64,000 nt of DNA, taken from positions 248,001 to 312,000 of the forward strand of contig NZ_JBMNUS010000002.1 of assembly GCF_050946405.1 (NCBI RefSeq), read 5' to 3'. Below are positions 54,082 through 63,152 of this stretch, piece by piece (positions within the stretch are counted from its first letter, which is position 1; each line of letters starts with the position of its first letter). A program made the translations under genes and the position numbers. Under the pieces are notes generated by a model, which saw nothing but the letters and a program-made list of their open reading frames with translations, was not told where the DNA came from and ran no database searches. This stretch comes from Pseudochelatococcus sp050946405 (lineage in GTDB: Bacteria; Pseudomonadota; Alphaproteobacteria; Rhizobiales; Beijerinckiaceae).

Positions 54082-54537
54082 ATGAACGCCACCGTGGATC
54101 CTTATCCAGGCCGCGCCGCGCGTGGCGGGAATGCCGCAGGCCGCGGGGCGGCCGGTATGCGGCACGGGATGGCCGTGCTGCTCGCCTATGCGATTTTCGC
54201 ACATCTCATTGCGGCTTCCTTCAGTACCGCCGCGCTGGCGGCGGGGCGCGTTTCCACCGATTCCGCATCCGGCGGCATGATGACCGCGCTGCTGTGCACG
54301 CCCGGCGCGCGGCAGGACCAGGACGCGCCCGGCGACGGGGTGCAGCGGCGCTGCTGCGGGCTGTGCCTGTTCAGTGGCGGGCAGGCGTGGGCGCCGGCGG
54401 CGGCGGCGCCCGTCATCGCCGCGGAACGAACCATGTCGCTGATCCGCTGGCATTTCGGTCGCGTTTCGGTCGCCGATCGGCCGGAGATCGTGCCCGCGGC
54501 GCGCGGTCCGCCTCTCCGTATGCGTCCTGCCGCCTGA
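54082..54537 (+). CDS. DUF2946-type Cys-containing membrane protein
   Basis: 151 residues from the ATG at 54082. One hydrophobic segment (HGMAVLLAYAIFAHLIAASF) acts as signal or anchor. The conserved short block RCCGLCLFSGGQAWAP is the hallmark I recall of DUF2946 proteins, which often lie next to copper-handling genes. The Cys pair plus the copper chaperone gene 170 bases downstream suggest a periplasmic metal role. The open frame begins earlier, at 53959, without support. The downstream gap holds no gene. Confidence 0.6.
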   Translation: MNATVDPYPGRAARGGNAAGRGAAGMRHGMAVLLAYAIFAHLIAASFSTAALAAGRVSTDSASGGMMTALLCTPGARQDQDAPGDGVQRRCCGLCLFSGGQAWAPAAAAPVIAAERTMSLIRWHFGRVSVADRPEIVPAARGPPLRMRPAA

Positions 54538-54705
54538 GGCGGTCTCCGGGCCGGACGAAAGCCCGAATTTCCAATCGATACCGTATATCCATCCTTCATC
54601 GGCGCGTCGGGGCCGGGCAGGGCCGCTCGGGTTCCTGTCCGCGATTCGGCCCGGTCGCGCCCGCCAGCCCGCGCAGACCTTGCGTCTGCGCCATGGAGAC
54701 AGATC

Positions 54706-55299
54706 ATGATTTCGCGCATTCACGCCGCCCGCCTGACGCTGGGGGCTTCGCTCGTCGCGGCAACCGCCTTCGCCGGTGCTTTCCCCGGCTTGGCACAGGA
54801 CAAGCCGTCGCACGCGCCCGCCGGCGCCGCCACGCACGAAAGCGCCGCCCCGGCGGCCGGTGACGGCCGCTTCACCCAGGCCGGCATCACCGTGGAGCAG
54901 CCATGGTCGCGGGCGACTGCCAAGGGCGCCCGTATCGCCGGCGGGTATCTGCGGGTCGTCAACAACGGCGATGCCGACGACGTTTTTCTCGCCGGCGCGA
55001 CGGACATCGCCGAGCGCGTCGAAGTGCATGAGATGGCCGTGATCGACAATGTCATGCGCATGCGCCCCGTCGACGGCGGCCTCGTCGTCAAGGCGGGTGA
55101 GAGCGTGGAACTGAAGCCCGGCGGCTACCATGTCATGTTCATCGGCCTGAAGCGCCCGCTGCGGGAAAAGGAAACGTTTACGGCGGATCTCGAATTCAGG
55201 GATGCGGGCACCATTCCCGTGACGTTTACCGTGCGCGGCATCGGCGCTCACAACAGCGGGCACGGAACCGAAAAGCCGGCCGGCGCGCACGGCGGTTAA
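54706..55299 (+). CDS. Periplasmic copper chaperone, PCuAC type
   Basis: Binds Cu(I) in the periplasm and delivers it to cytochrome c oxidase. 197 residues. The signal peptide spans about residues 1-30 (TLGASLVAATAFAGAFPGLA). Copper ligands of the H-M...M...H-M site are His108 and Met110 (VEVHEM), Met119 in MRMRPV, and His142 and Met144 (GGYHVMFIGL). The N- and C-terminal stretches contain extra His residues. GGAG precedes the ATG. It follows the DUF2946 gene, forming a probable copper unit, and ends in a strong terminator. Confidence 0.92.
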   Translation: MISRIHAARLTLGASLVAATAFAGAFPGLAQDKPSHAPAGAATHESAAPAAGDGRFTQAGITVEQPWSRATAKGARIAGGYLRVVNNGDADDVFLAGATDIAERVEVHEMAVIDNVMRMRPVDGGLVVKAGESVELKPGGYHVMFIGLKRPLREKETFTADLEFRDAGTIPVTFTVRGIGAHNSGHGTEKPAGAHGG

Positions 55300-55334
55300 C
55301 GGCACGCAACCGGCCTGTTTTCGGCCATGCGACG

Positions 55335-55361
55335 AAGCCGCGCCTCCGGTGCGGCTTTTTT
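55335..55361 (+). terminator. Rho-independent terminator of the copper chaperone gene
   Basis: AAGCCGCGCC and GGTGCGGCTT pair around TCC, with one G-T pair, and are followed by a T-run. Confidence 0.85.
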
Positions 55362-55399
55362 CGTCCGGGACGCGGCGCGCCGCTGTCCCGGACATCGCC

Positions 55400-55834
55400 T
55401 CAGGCCCGCTCGGCGGCGGGGATGAAGCGCATCGTGAAGATGCGCCCCGCAACGGAACGGCCGAAGGAAGGCGTGAACTTCAGCGGCGTGCAGTCGCTGA
55501 AGGCGTCCGCGATGGAATGCAGGAACTCCCGCGCCCGTGCATCGCGGTCGCCAAGCCGTGCAAAGGTGATGCGCGGCGGCCCCATCAGCGAGCCGTCGCT
55601 GCGGAAACTGAAACGCGCGGTTGCCGTGAGCCCTTCCGTGCCGCGCGGCGGTTTCCAGCAGGCCATGAGCGCCGGGCCGATATGGCGCAACATGCTCACT
55701 TCATCCGGCGGCGCGGCGCGGGCAGGCGGCGCAACGCAGAGAAAAGCGGCCGCCAAACCGGCAGGGACGAGGGCCCGCCGCCACTTCAGCGGCATGGGAA
55801 AGCGATCGGCGGAAAGGCGATCGGCGACTCGCAT
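55400..55834 (-). CDS. Periplasmic protein with TonB C-terminal-like domain
   Basis: 144 residues from the ATG at 55834, seven bases after AAGGAG. The signal peptide is RRALVPAGLAAAFLCVAPPA then RAAP. The mature part, HIGPALMACWKPPRGTEGLT, then ATARFSFRSDGSL, GPPRITF and CTPLKFT, matches a small family of alphaproteobacterial proteins with a TonB-C-like fold and two Cys residues. They lack a membrane anchor other than the signal peptide, so TonB activity is unlikely. Role unknown. An in-frame start at 55867 has no site. Confidence 0.65.
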   Translation of the reverse strand: MRVADRLSADRFPMPLKWRRALVPAGLAAAFLCVAPPARAAPPDEVSMLRHIGPALMACWKPPRGTEGLTATARFSFRSDGSLMGPPRITFARLGDRDARAREFLHSIADAFSDCTPLKFTPSFGRSVAGRIFTMRFIPAAERA

Positions 55835-55951
55835 GTCTTTCTCCTTGCATCCCGCGGCGCAAGACACGTTCGTGGCGCAGGATACAGGGCGAAAGACGAC
55901 AGGTGCAAGGCGCCGCGCGCAAACGATGCGGCGCAGGGCGTAGCGCCGGGA

Positions 55952-56422
55952 TCACACGCGCAGGGAGGCGAACTGCTCGCCGGCGAGCTTCGCTTCCGTC
56001 GAGGAGCCGCCGGCCGAGAACTCCGGCGAGGCGATCAACTGCTGCCACGCTTCCGCGACATTGACGGAGCGGCGGAAGAATTCCTCGAAAGCATCCTGCG
56101 ACAGACCTTCGAACGACAGGTGATCGACGTAGATCAGCCGGTTGTCCTGCCTGTCGAAACCGATGCCGCCCGATCCGACGAGAAGCCCCGCGAGATTGAC
56201 CTCGAGCAGATTGGCGTAGATGTCGGTGCCCGCCGCCGCCGGAAACTCGCCGATGACGGACAGAAGGATGAGATGCTTCTTCTCGGGGTCGTATTGCGCG
56301 TCGACGATGACATTGTCGAAGCTGAGGCGGACGGCATTGTTCTCGTCCAGCGCCAGTTCGGGGATCCCCAGCTTGCGACCGAACTCCGAGAACAGAAATT
56401 GAGGATCAGCCAAGGTCGACAT
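55952..56422 (-). CDS. CesT/Tir-type III secretion chaperone-like protein, second copy
   Basis: 156 residues, acidic. The chaperone pattern is better than that of the first copy: PQFLFSEFGRKLGIPELALD, VRLSFDNVIVDAQYDPEKKH, LILLSVIGEFP and YANLLEVNLAGLLVGSGG, then FDRQDNRLIYVDHLSFEGLS. Class I chaperones dimerise and wrap an effector's N-terminus. No effector gene is adjacent: the upstream 288 bases are AT-rich and empty. Ribosome site GGAG. Two such genes in 33 kb suggest the organism has a type III system elsewhere. Confidence 0.75.
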   Translation of the reverse strand: MSTLADPQFLFSEFGRKLGIPELALDENNAVRLSFDNVIVDAQYDPEKKHLILLSVIGEFPAAAGTDIYANLLEVNLAGLLVGSGGIGFDRQDNRLIYVDHLSFEGLSQDAFEEFFRRSVNVAEAWQQLIASPEFSAGGSSTEAKLAGEQFASLRV

Positions 56423-56710
56423 TCACTTACTCTCCATCGAACAGCGACAATGCACCCGGAAAGATTATGTCCGAACGCCGGGCTACATTATATTACTTCA
56501 TGTGCAAGAAATGTCAAAATATATTCCTCTTATGTGGCCTATTTTAGTTCAAGAATGTTGCATCTGTATTGATGTATGAATATGAACTGTAATTCAGTAA
56601 TAATTTTTATATGCAGAGAAGCGAGATCACAGCATATTGTATGCTTGTGTTTTTTCTTTTTCGGTGTCGTGTCGATAAGTATTATTTGCATTTTGTCGGG
56701 TGGGGTGCGG
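56423..56710. other. AT-rich region upstream of the second chaperone gene
   Basis: About 290 bases clearly AT-richer than the GC-rich surroundings, with short runs of T and A. No gene is supported; the frame starting at 56576 soon runs over the opposite gene. It may be a promoter region or a scar of transferred DNA. Confidence 0.5.
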
Positions 56711-57163
56711 TCAGGCCGGCTCTTCGGGATCGGATGCGGCGCTTGCGCCTCCCTCGCGGCCGGCTTGCGTCTTGCCGCGCGCGGCTTCGAACCGGGCTTC
56801 CTCCGCCTTGTGCCTGTACTGCGAACAGACGAGCCAGCCCTTCGCCGGCCGCAACACGGCGAGGCATCCGATAAGGATGAGCGGGAAGGTGGTCACGAAG
56901 TGCACCCACAGCGGAGCGCCGAAAGTCATCTCCAGCCAGATGCCGACCGCAAGCGCGGGGATGCTGCCGATCCACATGGCGAAGAAGGCCGGCCCGTCCG
57001 CCGGGTCGGCGAAGGAATAGTCCAGTCCGCAGACGTCGCAGCGCGGGGCGAGGGTCAGATATCCCTTGAACAGACGTCCCTCGCCGCAGCGCGGACAGCG
57101 TCCGCGCAGGCCGAGCCGGAAGGCGCTTTCGCCCGTTTCAGGCGTATCGTATCGTGTCGTCAT
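56711..57163 (-). CDS. DUF983 membrane protein
   Basis: 150 residues. The Cys motifs RCPRCGEGRLFKGYLTL and RCDVCGLDYSF at residues 22-50 are typical of DUF983, which may bind zinc. Two hydrophobic helices follow (about 58-80 and 85-107), separated by a short loop. The disordered C-terminal tail is charged. Function unknown, membrane location. GGGAG precedes the ATG. A 27-base gap leads to the downstream UPF0104 gene, so they may share a message. Confidence 0.85.
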   Translation of the reverse strand: MTTRYDTPETGESAFRLGLRGRCPRCGEGRLFKGYLTLAPRCDVCGLDYSFADPADGPAFFAMWIGSIPALAVGIWLEMTFGAPLWVHFVTTFPLILIGCLAVLRPAKGWLVCSQYRHKAEEARFEAARGKTQAGREGGASAASDPEEPA

Positions 57164-57190
57164 GGCGGCATCTCCCGTAATCGTCGGACG

Positions 57191-58165
57191 TCAGACGGCC
57201 TTGTCGGCCCCGTTCGCGCCGGTGTCGCCGTGCAGCGTGCGGGCGAGGCGAGAGCGCTCGAACAGGATCACCACGATGATCGCGAATGCAAGCGGCAGCA
57301 CGAGATAGAGCAGCCGGAACACGAGCAGCGCGGCGAGTATGTCGGCCTGCGAGAGATGCTCGCTCGCCATGGCGTTCAGAAACGCGAACTCCAGCACGCC
57401 GAGCCCGCCGGGCGCGTGGGAGATCAGCGCGAGGGAGAATGAGACGACGAAGACGCCGAGCACGACGAAATAGCCGGGATTGCCGGCTTCGGGCAGCGCG
57501 AAATAGATGATGGCCGCGGCGCCGAGCAGTTCGAGCGGCGCGGCGAACAACTGGCGCACGGTGATCGGCAGGCGCGGATAATAGACGGCGAACTTGCCGA
57601 TCCGCAGCGGCCTGAACTCCCTCCACGAGCCGAGCACGTAGAGGGCGACGAGGGCGAGCAGGCCGCCGCCCGCGGTGCGCGCCGCCCATTCCGGCACCTC
57701 GATGAACCGCAGCAGGATTTCCGGCTCGAACACCAGCACGACGCCCCCGATCAGCACCGTGCCGAGCGCGAAGGTGAAGGAGCACAGCGCGACCAGCATG
57801 CCGACTTCGGCGAGGCTGAGCCCCATGCTGCCGTAGGCGCGAAAACGCACCATCGCCCCCGAAAGCACCGACGCGCCGATGTTGTGCGACAGCGCATAGG
57901 TCGTGAACGAAACCAGCGACACCACGATCCAGGAGATCTTGCGCCCGAGATGCAACAGCGCGATGCGGTCGTACCACGCCAATGCCGCGTAGGCGACGAA
58001 GGTCGCCAGCACGCACAGCGCCCACCGGTCCGTGCCGATGCCGGTGACGCTGTTCCACACCTCGCTCGCCGAAATGTCCTTCAGTTCCTTGTACAGGAGC
58101 CAGAAGGAAAAGACGACGGCAAGGAGGCCGATCACGGGCCAAACATACTCAAGCTTCTTCTTCAT
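57191..58165 (-). CDS. Lysylphosphatidylglycerol synthase-type flippase domain protein (UPF0104)
   Basis: 324 residues from the ATG at 58165, with about eight hydrophobic segments. It corresponds to the membrane domain of MprF (PF03706 type) without the synthase domain: SLVSFTTYALSHNIGASVLS, YGSMGLSLAEVGMLVALCSF and SHAPGGLGVLEFAFLNAM are typical. Such stand-alone proteins are thought to move lipids or hopanoids across the membrane. The frame extends to 58561 with no family sequence. An AAGGAGAT lies 11 bases before the ATG. Confidence 0.85.
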   Translation of the reverse strand: MKKKLEYVWPVIGLLAVVFSFWLLYKELKDISASEVWNSVTGIGTDRWALCVLATFVAYAALAWYDRIALLHLGRKISWIVVSLVSFTTYALSHNIGASVLSGAMVRFRAYGSMGLSLAEVGMLVALCSFTFALGTVLIGGVVLVFEPEILLRFIEVPEWAARTAGGGLLALVALYVLGSWREFRPLRIGKFAVYYPRLPITVRQLFAAPLELLGAAAIIYFALPEAGNPGYFVVLGVFVVSFSLALISHAPGGLGVLEFAFLNAMASEHLSQADILAALLVFRLLYLVLPLAFAIIVVILFERSRLARTLHGDTGANGADKAV

Positions 58166-58586
58166 CGGCTTTCTGATATCTCCTTCCCGGCTGCGCGTTC
58201 CGGCGGGGCCGCCGGCATCGCAGAACGGGGCGTCGTCACGGATCGAGGGCAGGGCAGGGCGAAAACCGGCAGCGGCCGGAGGAGTGCGCCGGATGCGTCG
58301 CAGGTCATCTGTGCCCGACGCGCGCGCGCATCGCAAGCGGAATCGGTCGCGTGGTGCGCGGCGCGCGTTTCGCGACGGCTGGGGAAAAGAGGGCCGCGGC
58401 CGCCGCCCGCGGCGCATTTCCGTCGCCTGGGAGCCTCCCGGAGCTTGCCGAGGCGGCGGCGGCAGCGTATCCATGCAGGAAGCGCATAAGAAGCGCGATG
58501 TCCGGCGGCCGGCGCGCGCAATAATTCGGAACGTATGGCACGAAACGGCGCATTGCGTCATCGTGTCATTCAGGGGGTAAGCTCTC
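58166..58586. other. Intergenic region before livH
   Basis: 421 bases with no supported gene. It carries the promoters of the divergent UPF0104 gene and the liv-type operon. I see no clear operator or hairpin. Confidence 0.5.
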
Positions 58587-59501
58587 TTGGCTTATTTTGT
58601 CGACCAGTTTGTCAACGGGCTGACGCTCGGCGCGGTATATGGCCTGATCGCGATCGGCTATACGATGGTTTACGGCATCATCGGCATGATCAACTTCGCG
58701 CACGGCGAACTGTTCATGATCGGTGCGTTCATCTCGCTGATCGTCCTGCTGCTGCTGGCCCAACTGGGCATCGCGTCGGTGCCGGTGGCCATCCTGATCA
58801 CGCTCGTTCTGTCGGCGGCGTTCACGGCCCTCTGGGGTTATGTGGTCGAGCGCATCGCCTACCGGCCGCTGCGCGGGGCCATGCGCCTCGCGCCGCTCAT
58901 TTCCGCCATCGGCATGTCGATCCTGTTGCAGAGTTTCGTGCAGCTCGTGCAGGGAGCCGGGCAAAAATCGCTCGCGCCGATGATTTCCGGCCGCATCACG
59001 CTCGGCGAACTCGATGGCCAGCCGGTCGAGATCGCGGTCGTGCGCATCGTGATCATCGCGGTGACGGTGGCGCTGATGATCGCCTTCAGCCTGCTCGTCG
59101 CGCGCACCAGCTTCGGCCGCGCGCAGCGCGCCTGCGAGCAGGATCAGAAGATGGCGAAATTGCTCGGCATCAATGTCGATCGCGTCATATCGCTCACCTT
59201 CGTGTCGGGCGCGGCGCTCGCGGCGGTGGCGGGGGTGCTCTATACGGTCTACTATGGCTCGATCGATTTCTTCATCGGCTTTCTCGCGGGGCTGAAGGCG
59301 TTTACGGCGGCGGTGCTCGGCGGCATCGGTTCCCTGCCGGGCGCGATGCTCGGCGGATTGCTGATCGGGCTGATAGAGGTATTCTGGGCGGGCTATGCGA
59401 CGGCCGAATACAAGGACGTCGCGGTGTTCGCCATTCTTGTGCTCGTGCTTCTGTTCCGGCCGACCGGCCTGCTCGGCCGCGCCGTTGTCGAGAAGGTCTG
59501 A
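58587..59501 (+). CDS. livH: Branched-chain amino-acid-type ABC permease LivH
   Basis: 304 residues, eight membrane segments. The family motifs are GLTLGAVYGLIAIGYTMVYG near residue 11, INFAHGELFMIGAF, and the EAA-like loop RACEQDQKMAKLLGINVDRV. Start is TTG at 58587, with AGGGGG about 11 bases earlier; no ATG is near. A substrate-binding protein and LivM follow, but no ATPase gene is in the set. Substrate may be an amino acid, urea or amide. Confidence 0.93.
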   Translation: MAYFVDQFVNGLTLGAVYGLIAIGYTMVYGIIGMINFAHGELFMIGAFISLIVLLLLAQLGIASVPVAILITLVLSAAFTALWGYVVERIAYRPLRGAMRLAPLISAIGMSILLQSFVQLVQGAGQKSLAPMISGRITLGELDGQPVEIAVVRIVIIAVTVALMIAFSLLVARTSFGRAQRACEQDQKMAKLLGINVDRVISLTFVSGAALAAVAGVLYTVYYGSIDFFIGFLAGLKAFTAAVLGGIGSLPGAMLGGLLIGLIEVFWAGYATAEYKDVAVFAILVLVLLFRPTGLLGRAVVEKV

Positions 59502-59559
59502 CGGCCTTCGCATGCGTCCAGCGTCAATCGTGATCCAGACACGAATCGGGAGAAAGACA

Positions 59560-60684
59560 ATGAAACTGTCAGCGAAAAAGGCTTCTGTTGGGAAAGCTCT
59601 GATCGGCGTCGGCGTGCTGGCGCTTCTCGCGGGGGCTTCCGCCGCGCGGGCCGACGTGACCATCGCGCTCGGCATTCCCGCCACCGGCGGGCAGATCGCG
59701 GCGCTCGGCGCGCAGGCCAGGCTCGGCGCGGAAACCGCCGTCGCGGCCATCAACGCGCAGGGCGGCATCAACGGCGAGAAGATCGACCTGCAAATCGCCG
59801 ATGACCAGTGCGACCCGAAGAACGCCGTTTCCGCCGCCAATCAGGTGGTGTCGCGCGGTGTCAAGTTCGTGTTGGGCCATCTGTGCTCCGGCGCGTCGAT
59901 CGCCGCTTCCGACGTCTACAACGACGAGGGCGTGCTGATGCTCACCGCCTCCGCCACCGCGCCCGGCCTCACCGAGCGCGGCTATCCGCTCGTCTTCCGC
60001 GCCAACGGCCGCGACGACCAGCAGGGCTCCGTGGGCGGCAAGTTCATCGTCGAGAAGTTCAAGGACAAGCGCATCGCCATCGTCGACGACAAGCAGGTCT
60101 ACGGGCAGGGCCTCGCGCGCGAGGCCGGCAAGGTGCTGGAGGCCGCCGGCATCAAGCCCGTGTATGTCGGCACCATCAACGCCGGCGAGCGCGATTATTC
60201 GGCTCTGGTCAGCCGGCTGAAGGACGAGAAGGTCGATATCGTCTACTTCGGCGGCTATCACACCGAACTCGGCCTGATCGTCCGCCAGGCCCGCCAGGCC
60301 GGCCTCGACACGCGCTTCATCGGCGCGGATGGCCTTGCCGCGAACGAATTCTGGTCGGTCGCGGGCGAGGGCGGTGCCGGCACGCTGTTCACCTTCTCCG
60401 CCGATGTCAAGGACAAGCCCGCCGCGCAGGAAGCCTATGCGGAGCTGAAGAAAGGCGGCGAGCCGGATAACTTCGCCTTCTACTACTACGCCGCCGCGCA
60501 GACGCTGGCCAAGGCCATCGCCGAGGCGGGCAAGGACCCCGAGAAGGTGGCGGAAACGCTGAAATCCGGCAGCTTCGATACCATCGTCGGCACCTTCCGC
60601 TTCGACGCCAAGGGCGATCTGGTCGATCCCGAATATGTCGTCTTCGAGTGGAAGGACGGCAAATACGCGCCGACGCAGCTCTGA
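59560..60684 (+). CDS. livK: Branched-chain amino-acid-type substrate-binding protein
   Basis: 374 residues. The signal peptide (about 1-35, ASVGKALIGVGVLALLAGAS ending ARAD) leads to a mature bilobed protein: VTIALGIPATGGQIAALGAQ, GGINGEKIDLQIADDQCDPK, VLGHLCSGASIAAS, ERGYPLVFRANGRDDQQGS, and YYYAAAQTLAKAIAEAGKD. A periplasmic ligand-binding protein of the Leu/Ile/Val type. GGGAG precedes the ATG at 59560. It lies between livH and livM, and a long hairpin after its stop may raise its message relative to the permeases. Confidence 0.93.
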   Translation: MKLSAKKASVGKALIGVGVLALLAGASAARADVTIALGIPATGGQIAALGAQARLGAETAVAAINAQGGINGEKIDLQIADDQCDPKNAVSAANQVVSRGVKFVLGHLCSGASIAASDVYNDEGVLMLTASATAPGLTERGYPLVFRANGRDDQQGSVGGKFIVEKFKDKRIAIVDDKQVYGQGLAREAGKVLEAAGIKPVYVGTINAGERDYSALVSRLKDEKVDIVYFGGYHTELGLIVRQARQAGLDTRFIGADGLAANEFWSVAGEGGAGTLFTFSADVKDKPAAQEAYAELKKGGEPDNFAFYYYAAAQTLAKAIAEAGKDPEKVAETLKSGSFDTIVGTFRFDAKGDLVDPEYVVFEWKDGKYAPTQL

Positions 60685-60701
60685 TCGCATCGTCGACACC
60701 G

Positions 60702-60733
60702 GGCGCTTTCGTCCGCTTGCGGGCGGAAGCGCC
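60702..60733 (+). terminator. Long hairpin after livK
   Basis: GGCGCTTTCGTCCGC against GCGGGCGGAAGCGCC with two G-T pairs, 17 bases after the stop. It has no T-run and is probably a stabiliser or partial terminator that lets the binding protein exceed the permeases. Confidence 0.55.
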
Positions 60734-60792
60734 GTGACGCAGCATCGCAAGCATGATCTGCATAACGACAACAGTTACCGGAAGAACGACGC

Positions 60793-62103
60793 ATGAGCCT
60801 CGCCGCCGCCCGTGATACCCGCGATCCGCAGGATCGTCCGCTTCTCGTCGCGGCGCTGCGCGAGGCGCTTGTCGCCGGCATCGTCATGGTGGGTCTCGCG
60901 CTGCCGCTGGTCGGGTTCGAGCTTGAGAACCAGACGGGCGGCGGCATCGCCATCGACTATCGTTTCGACTGGGTGGCGATCGCGGCGCTGACGACGTTTT
61001 TCGGCCGCTTCGCCGTCGCCCTCTCGCGCCCGTGGTTCGGCCGCGTGCTGGGCGCGGGGCGCGCGCCGGCCGGCGGGGCGGCGGCGCGGCTGGGCTCGGG
61101 CGTGACTTCGGCGCATCTCGGGCTGGCGTTCGGCCTCGTGGCGCTGGTGCTGCCGGTGTTGCCGATCGCCGACCGCTATATCATCGACACCGCGACGACG
61201 GTGCTGATCTACGTCATGCTCGGGCTGGGGCTGAACATCGTCGTCGGCCTCGCGGGGCTGCTCGATCTCGGCTATGTCGCCTTCTACGCCGTGGGCGCCT
61301 ATGCTTTCGCGCTGCTGTCCACGACATACGGCATGTCGTTCTGGATCTGCCTGCCGCTCGCCGGGATTCTGGCGGCGTTTTTCGGCATCCTGCTCGGTTT
61401 TCCGGTATTGCGGCTGCGCGGCGACTATCTCGCCATCGTCACGCTGGGGTTCGGCGAGATCATCCGCGTGGTGCTGATCAATTTCGATGCGCTGACCGGC
61501 GGGCCGAACGGCGTGGGCGGCATTCCGCGCCTGACCTTCTTCGGGTTTCCCTTCGCCAGCCGGGCGCCGGAAGGGGGCACCGCCTTCCACGAGCTTTTCG
61601 GCATCGCCTATGCGCCGATCCATCGCGTCGTATTCCTTTATTATGTGATCTTCGTGCTGGTGCTGATCACCGCTTTCGTCTCCATGCGGCTGCGCCGGCT
61701 GCCCATCGGGCGGGCGTGGGAGGCGCTGCGCGAGGACGAGATCGCCTGCCGGTCGCTGGGCCTCAACGTGACGCGCGTGAAGCTGTCGGCCTTCGCCATC
61801 GGCGCGATGTTCGGCGGTTTCGCGGGCACGTTCTTCGCCGCGCGGCAGGGGCTGGTGAGTCCCGAAAGCTTCACCTTCTGGGAATCGGCGCTGGTGCTGA
61901 TGATCGTCGTGCTCGGGGGCCTCGGCAGCCAGACGGGTGTGGTCATCGCCGCGATCGCGGTCATCGCCATACCGGAGTTCTCGCGCGATCTGGCGCAGTT
62001 CCGCATGCTGATGTTCGGGGCCGCCATGGTTCTGCTGATGGTCTGGCGTCCTCGCGGCATCATCGGCACGCGCGCGCCCAGCGTCCGGCTCGGCGGCGCA
62101 TGA
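60793..62103 (+). CDS. livM: Branched-chain amino-acid-type ABC permease LivM
   Basis: 436 residues, longer than LivH as usual, with an N-terminal extra hydrophobic part (residues 18-120) and the core permease from about 135: LIYVMLGLGLNIVVGLAGLL, YVAFYAVGAYAFALL, the loop RAWEALREDEIACRSLGLNV, and GGLGSQTGVVIAAIAVIAIP. Partner of LivH. After it a livG and livF pair would be expected, but a different importer begins instead. The stop TGA is overlapped by an ATG of the next frame. Confidence 0.93.
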   Translation: MSLAAARDTRDPQDRPLLVAALREALVAGIVMVGLALPLVGFELENQTGGGIAIDYRFDWVAIAALTTFFGRFAVALSRPWFGRVLGAGRAPAGGAAARLGSGVTSAHLGLAFGLVALVLPVLPIADRYIIDTATTVLIYVMLGLGLNIVVGLAGLLDLGYVAFYAVGAYAFALLSTTYGMSFWICLPLAGILAAFFGILLGFPVLRLRGDYLAIVTLGFGEIIRVVLINFDALTGGPNGVGGIPRLTFFGFPFASRAPEGGTAFHELFGIAYAPIHRVVFLYYVIFVLVLITAFVSMRLRRLPIGRAWEALREDEIACRSLGLNVTRVKLSAFAIGAMFGGFAGTFFAARQGLVSPESFTFWESALVLMIVVLGGLGSQTGVVIAAIAVIAIPEFSRDLAQFRMLMFGAAMVLLMVWRPRGIIGTRAPSVRLGGA

Positions 62104-62141
62104 GCGGCAACGGATTTGACAACGAGGGACGGGGGTTGAAG

Positions 62142-63104
62142 ATGAGAAGGATTGTGTGGGGCGCCGCCGCCCTGTTGCTCGCTGGCGGTGTCGCCGCGCC
62201 GGCGCTCGCGCAGGCGCAGAAGGTCGCCATCACGGCGATCGTCGATCACCCGGCGCTCAACGCCGTGCACGAAGGCGCGGTCGCGGCGCTGGCGAAGGCC
62301 GGCTTCAACGACGGCAAGGAAATCGCGGTCGTTTTCGAGAGCGCGCAGGGCCAGCCGGCGACGGCGGTGCAGATCGCCCGCAAGTTCGTGGGCGAGCGGC
62401 CGGCGGTGGTGATCGGCATTTCCACGCCTTCCGCGCAGGCGTTGGCGGCGGCGACGAAGACCATCCCGGTGGTGTTCAGCGCCGTGACGGATCCGGTCGG
62501 TGCGCAGCTCGTGGCTTCGGCGGAGAAGCCCGGCGGCAACGTCACCGGCGTGTCGGACCGTGCGCCGATCGATGATCAGGTGGCGCTGATTCGCGAGCTG
62601 ACGCCGGATGTGAAGACCGTCGGCGTGCTGTTCAATCCCGGCGAGCCCAATTCGGTGACGTCTGTGCGGGAGCTGAAGGAAGCGGCGGAAAAGGTCGGCC
62701 TGACGGTGGTCGAGGCCCCGGCGACGAAGACGGCGGAAGTGCAGGGCGCGGCGCGCTCGCTGGTCGGCAAGGCGGATGCGGCCTTCGTGCCCACCGACAA
62801 CACGGTCGTTTCCGCGCTCGAAGCGGTGTCCGGCGCGCTCGTCGCGGCGAAGATCCCGCTCTATGCGGCGGATACCGACAGCGTGGCGCGCGGCGCGCTG
62901 GCTTCGGTGGGCTTCAACTACAGGCAGGTCGGCGAGCAGACCGGCGAACTGGCGGCGCGTATCCTCAAGGGCGAAAAGCCCGGCGATCTGCCGGTGCGAT
63001 TCGCGCAGGGCACCGATCTCTATCTGAACAAGGGCGTGGCGGCGAAAATCGGCGTTACCCTGCCGGAAGCGGCGCTGGCGCGCGCGGTCAAGGTGGTCGA
63101 CTGA
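62142..63104 (+). CDS. ABC substrate-binding protein, TrpX/ABC_sub_bind type
   Basis: 320 residues. The signal peptide is RRIVWGAAALLLAGGVAAPA ending LAQAQ. The mature protein matches the ABC_sub_bind family, which binds amino acids such as tryptophan in streptococci: VAITAIVDHPALNAVHEGAV, VVIGISTPSAQALAAATKTI, VVFSAVTDPVGAQLV, and VGVLFNPGEPNSV. The start at 62142 suits the signal peptide; ATG at 62100 overlaps livM and adds 14 residues. A terminator-like hairpin and a permease gene follow. Confidence 0.9.
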   Translation: MRRIVWGAAALLLAGGVAAPALAQAQKVAITAIVDHPALNAVHEGAVAALAKAGFNDGKEIAVVFESAQGQPATAVQIARKFVGERPAVVIGISTPSAQALAAATKTIPVVFSAVTDPVGAQLVASAEKPGGNVTGVSDRAPIDDQVALIRELTPDVKTVGVLFNPGEPNSVTSVRELKEAAEKVGLTVVEAPATKTAEVQGAARSLVGKADAAFVPTDNTVVSALEAVSGALVAAKIPLYAADTDSVARGALASVGFNYRQVGEQTGELAARILKGEKPGDLPVRFAQGTDLYLNKGVAAKIGVTLPEAALARAVKVVD

Positions 63105-63152
63105 CGCCGCGGCTTTCGCCGACGATCGGGCAAATGAAATTGACAACGCGGC

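Noticed and set aside
56576..57442. Frame of 288 codons starting in the AT-rich region
   Set aside because: It runs over the opposite DUF983 and UPF0104 genes and has no ribosome site or homologous look.
59569..60771. Minus-strand frame of 400 codons
   Set aside because: Antisense of the binding-protein gene, whose signal peptide and family motifs are clear on the plus strand.
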